DNA from: Thunnus maccoyii
Taxonomy: Eukaryota > Chordata > Actinopteri > Scombriformes > Scombridae
Assembly: GCF_910596095.1 (NCBI RefSeq)
Contig: NC_056553.1
Location: 18,871,725 to 18,935,724, forward strand
DNA: 64,000 bases
Direction: 5' to 3'
Shown: positions 63,263-64,000 of the stretch, in pieces
Numbering within the stretch: the stretch's first letter is position 1
Layout: each line of letters starts with the position of its first letter
Made by a program: the position numbers and the translations under genes
Notes under the pieces: generated by a model
Databases searched by the model: none
What the model was told of the DNA's origin: nothing
The model's input: only the letters and a program-made list of their open reading frames with translations

Positions 63263-64000
63263 CTGGACACAAATTACAATAAAACCATCAAACACATACA
63301 GCTCTTGGGTCCAAGCATCATATACTGTCACAATTTACCTGCAGATGAGAAGAGTGATTAAAAGTTTCTGCCATCATTTACCTTATTGAAGATGTAGAGT
63401 GATCAATAATGTTGGGATTCTTTAGTAAAACTGCCTGTTCAATGTGCAGGATGTTTGGAGGAATCTGATGAATGGTCTAATTTTAAAAGGTTACATCAAC
63501 ATCCAGCTGTGTCAAACTGGCCGAATCCTACAAAACAGGGTTCTCTGAATTATCTGAGGTGCCTTTTCAGTTGAGATGCCAAAAACAGACCCTGAGTCAT
63601 GTGCACCTCATCACCTAACCGCTGCACTGTTAATGTTTTTTCTTCTTCCGCTCCTCCCCGCAAGACTCATCTGCTAACAGAAAAGCTTCTGAATGCCCAC
63701 ACCTTCATATAGGCCTATTTTTACACACTGATTAGTTAGTGGTTGCTAATGTCACGCTGACTAAAAGGCTACTGCTGTAGCTGCTTAAAGATAAAAGGCT
63801 TATTATTGACAGCCACTGGAAAGCTAAATTAGGAAGTGTTTTGTTTGAATGAAGTAAAACTTGACTGCAACATCAACTGGGAGTCAGTAAGACTTTTATT
63901 CCAGATCAGAGGAAAAAAACAGTGATGATGATAATGGCCTCAACCTGGTAGGTGTCATATTGCTGTGGTTAAACCCTTTCATAGTCCTGTTTGGTACTGT
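63263..64000. other. SH3GLB1 intron at the window edge, no exon seen
   Basis: The preceding exon should encode the BAR segment ending before KERKLLQ; nothing like it appears on the minus strand here. A/T-rich, non-coding as far as can be seen. Confidence 0.5.

Overview
This is vertebrate nuclear DNA, almost certainly from a teleost (ray-finned) fish. It is AT-rich and carries many-exon genes with GT-AG introns, microsatellites and fish-type dispersed repeats. No bacterial operons, CRISPR arrays, tRNA or rRNA genes were seen. Seven protein-coding genes were rebuilt exon by exon, checking splice phase at each junction. Identities rest on recalled human orthologue sequences, not on a database search.

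Layout. (1) 72-15451, minus: NSMAF/FAN, 31 coding exons, 912 aa, GRAM-BEACH-WD40. (2) 16804-22024, plus: TMEM241, 15 exons, 297 aa, multi-pass sugar-transporter-like protein, head-to-head with NSMAF. (3) 22596-28991, minus: RBBP8/CtIP, 18 exons, 664 aa, tail-to-tail with TMEM241. Its upstream region holds two long inverted repeats and the 3' tail of a decayed LINE. (4) 33562-35177 coding, minus: FAM168B, 5 coding exons, 202 aa, with a probable 5' UTR exon near 37.1 kb. (5) 37921-40505, plus: FBXO45, 3 exons, 290 aa, divergent from FAM168B. (6) 48765-52270, plus: NRROS/LRRC33, a signal-peptide exon plus one large LRR exon, 679 aa. (7) 58334-63262, minus: the C-terminal half of SH3GLB1 (endophilin B1/Bif-1), cut by the window end.

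The genes do not form one pathway. They cover TNF-receptor signalling (NSMAF), Golgi sugar transport (TMEM241), DNA end resection (RBBP8), neurite control (FAM168B), neuronal ubiquitin ligation (FBXO45), latent TGF-beta presentation (NRROS) and membrane curvature/autophagy (SH3GLB1). TMEM241-RBBP8 and FBXO45-NRROS are also neighbours or near neighbours in mammals, so the window joins several ancestral blocks.

The most notable unexplained signals are: a phase-0/phase-0 candidate cassette exon (62110-62316) in the SH3GLB1 intron where mammals insert brain-specific exons; a CA repeat starting just after the 5' splice site of that same intron; two foldback structures upstream of RBBP8; a split, strong-context upstream ORF before FBXO45; and an RBBP8 model lacking several protein-binding motifs known from mammals. 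I saw no clearly new multi-gene system.
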